Shown in pieces: positions 63,881 to 64,000 of a stretch of DNA of 64,000 bases. The stretch is taken from the NCBI RefSeq assembly GCF_036370855.1, contig NC_088099.1, positions 148,323,517 to 148,387,516 of the forward strand. The letters are read 5' to 3'. A model generated the notes under the pieces. The model did not search any database and had not been told where the DNA came from. It saw only the letters and a program-made list of their open reading frames with translations. How positions within the stretch are numbered: the stretch's first letter is position 1; every line of letters begins with the position of its first letter. This stretch comes from Dromaius novaehollandiae. Its lineage: Eukaryota > Chordata > Aves > Casuariiformes > Dromaiidae. Position numbers and translations under genes: made by a program.

Positions 63881-64000
63881 TGCACACTTTTGGAGAGGAT
63901 TAATTGAGGTAGATATGCTAGAAGCACTCTGAACATGTATTGACAGCATCTTACCCTGAGGTATTTTTCCTTCTGTCATCATAGTTATGTCCTTTCCCTC

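Noticed and set aside
1..64000. tRNA, rRNA, CRISPR or bacterial-type operons
   Set aside because: Scanning for T-arm-like GGTTCRA motifs, regularly spaced repeats and compact gene arrays gave nothing convincing. The content is that of vertebrate noncoding DNA.

Overview
The window looks like avian (at least sauropsid) nuclear DNA. The main evidence is CR1-type LINE copies. One truncated copy at 43.76-44.5 kb still carries the CR1 reverse-transcriptase C-terminal protein and the octamer-repeat 3' end. Older CR1-like pieces lie at 6.6, 13.6, 21.95-22.35, 39.3-39.6, 55.1-56.4 and 62.35-63.0 kb. There are no Alu- or L1-like sequences, no bacterial-style gene packing and no long reading frames. 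The sequence is AT-rich, with short microsatellites and a few very old amniote-type repeats (about 14.6, 42.1, 52.2-52.4 and 63.7 kb).

No protein-coding gene can be named. Most ATG-initiated frames are under 110 codons, lack recognisable domains and look like chance. The best host-coding signal is a possible terminal exon at 40146-40289 (+). It has a good splice acceptor, 47 codons ending in a hydrophobic segment, a stop, and poly(A) signals 0.5 and 0.8 kb downstream. Two further acceptor/ORF/donor combinations (3808-4047 and 6022-6100, both +) are weaker. If they are real, the window is the intron-rich 3' part of a plus-strand gene; otherwise it is intergenic.

Layout. 1-13.5 kb: mostly unique AT-rich DNA with the two weak exon candidates, a 20-bp palindrome containing a CArG box, and two CR1 3' tails. 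13.5-22.4 kb: unique DNA, a short old repeat, a TAAT-rich cluster near 16.05-16.11 kb and an old CR1 fragment. 22.4-39.3 kb: unique DNA with a (TA)n tract. 39.3-41.2 kb: old CR1, then the terminal-exon candidate and its putative 3'UTR. 43.76-44.5 kb: the youngest-looking CR1. 46.86-48.05 kb: a compositionally foreign, CpG-containing, purine-tract-bearing block with about 95-bp internal repeats, read as a probable minus-oriented LTR-like retroviral remnant. 48-55 kb: unique DNA with a MIR-like SINE at 52.2-52.4 kb. 55.1-56.4 kb: old plus-oriented CR1. 57.5 kb: an inverted repeat matching an RFX X-box. 62.35-63.0 kb: two CR1-type copies in a row.

Nothing resembles an operon, CRISPR array or new enzymatic system. 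The unexplained signals are regulatory-looking palindromes, the LTR-like block and the exon candidates.
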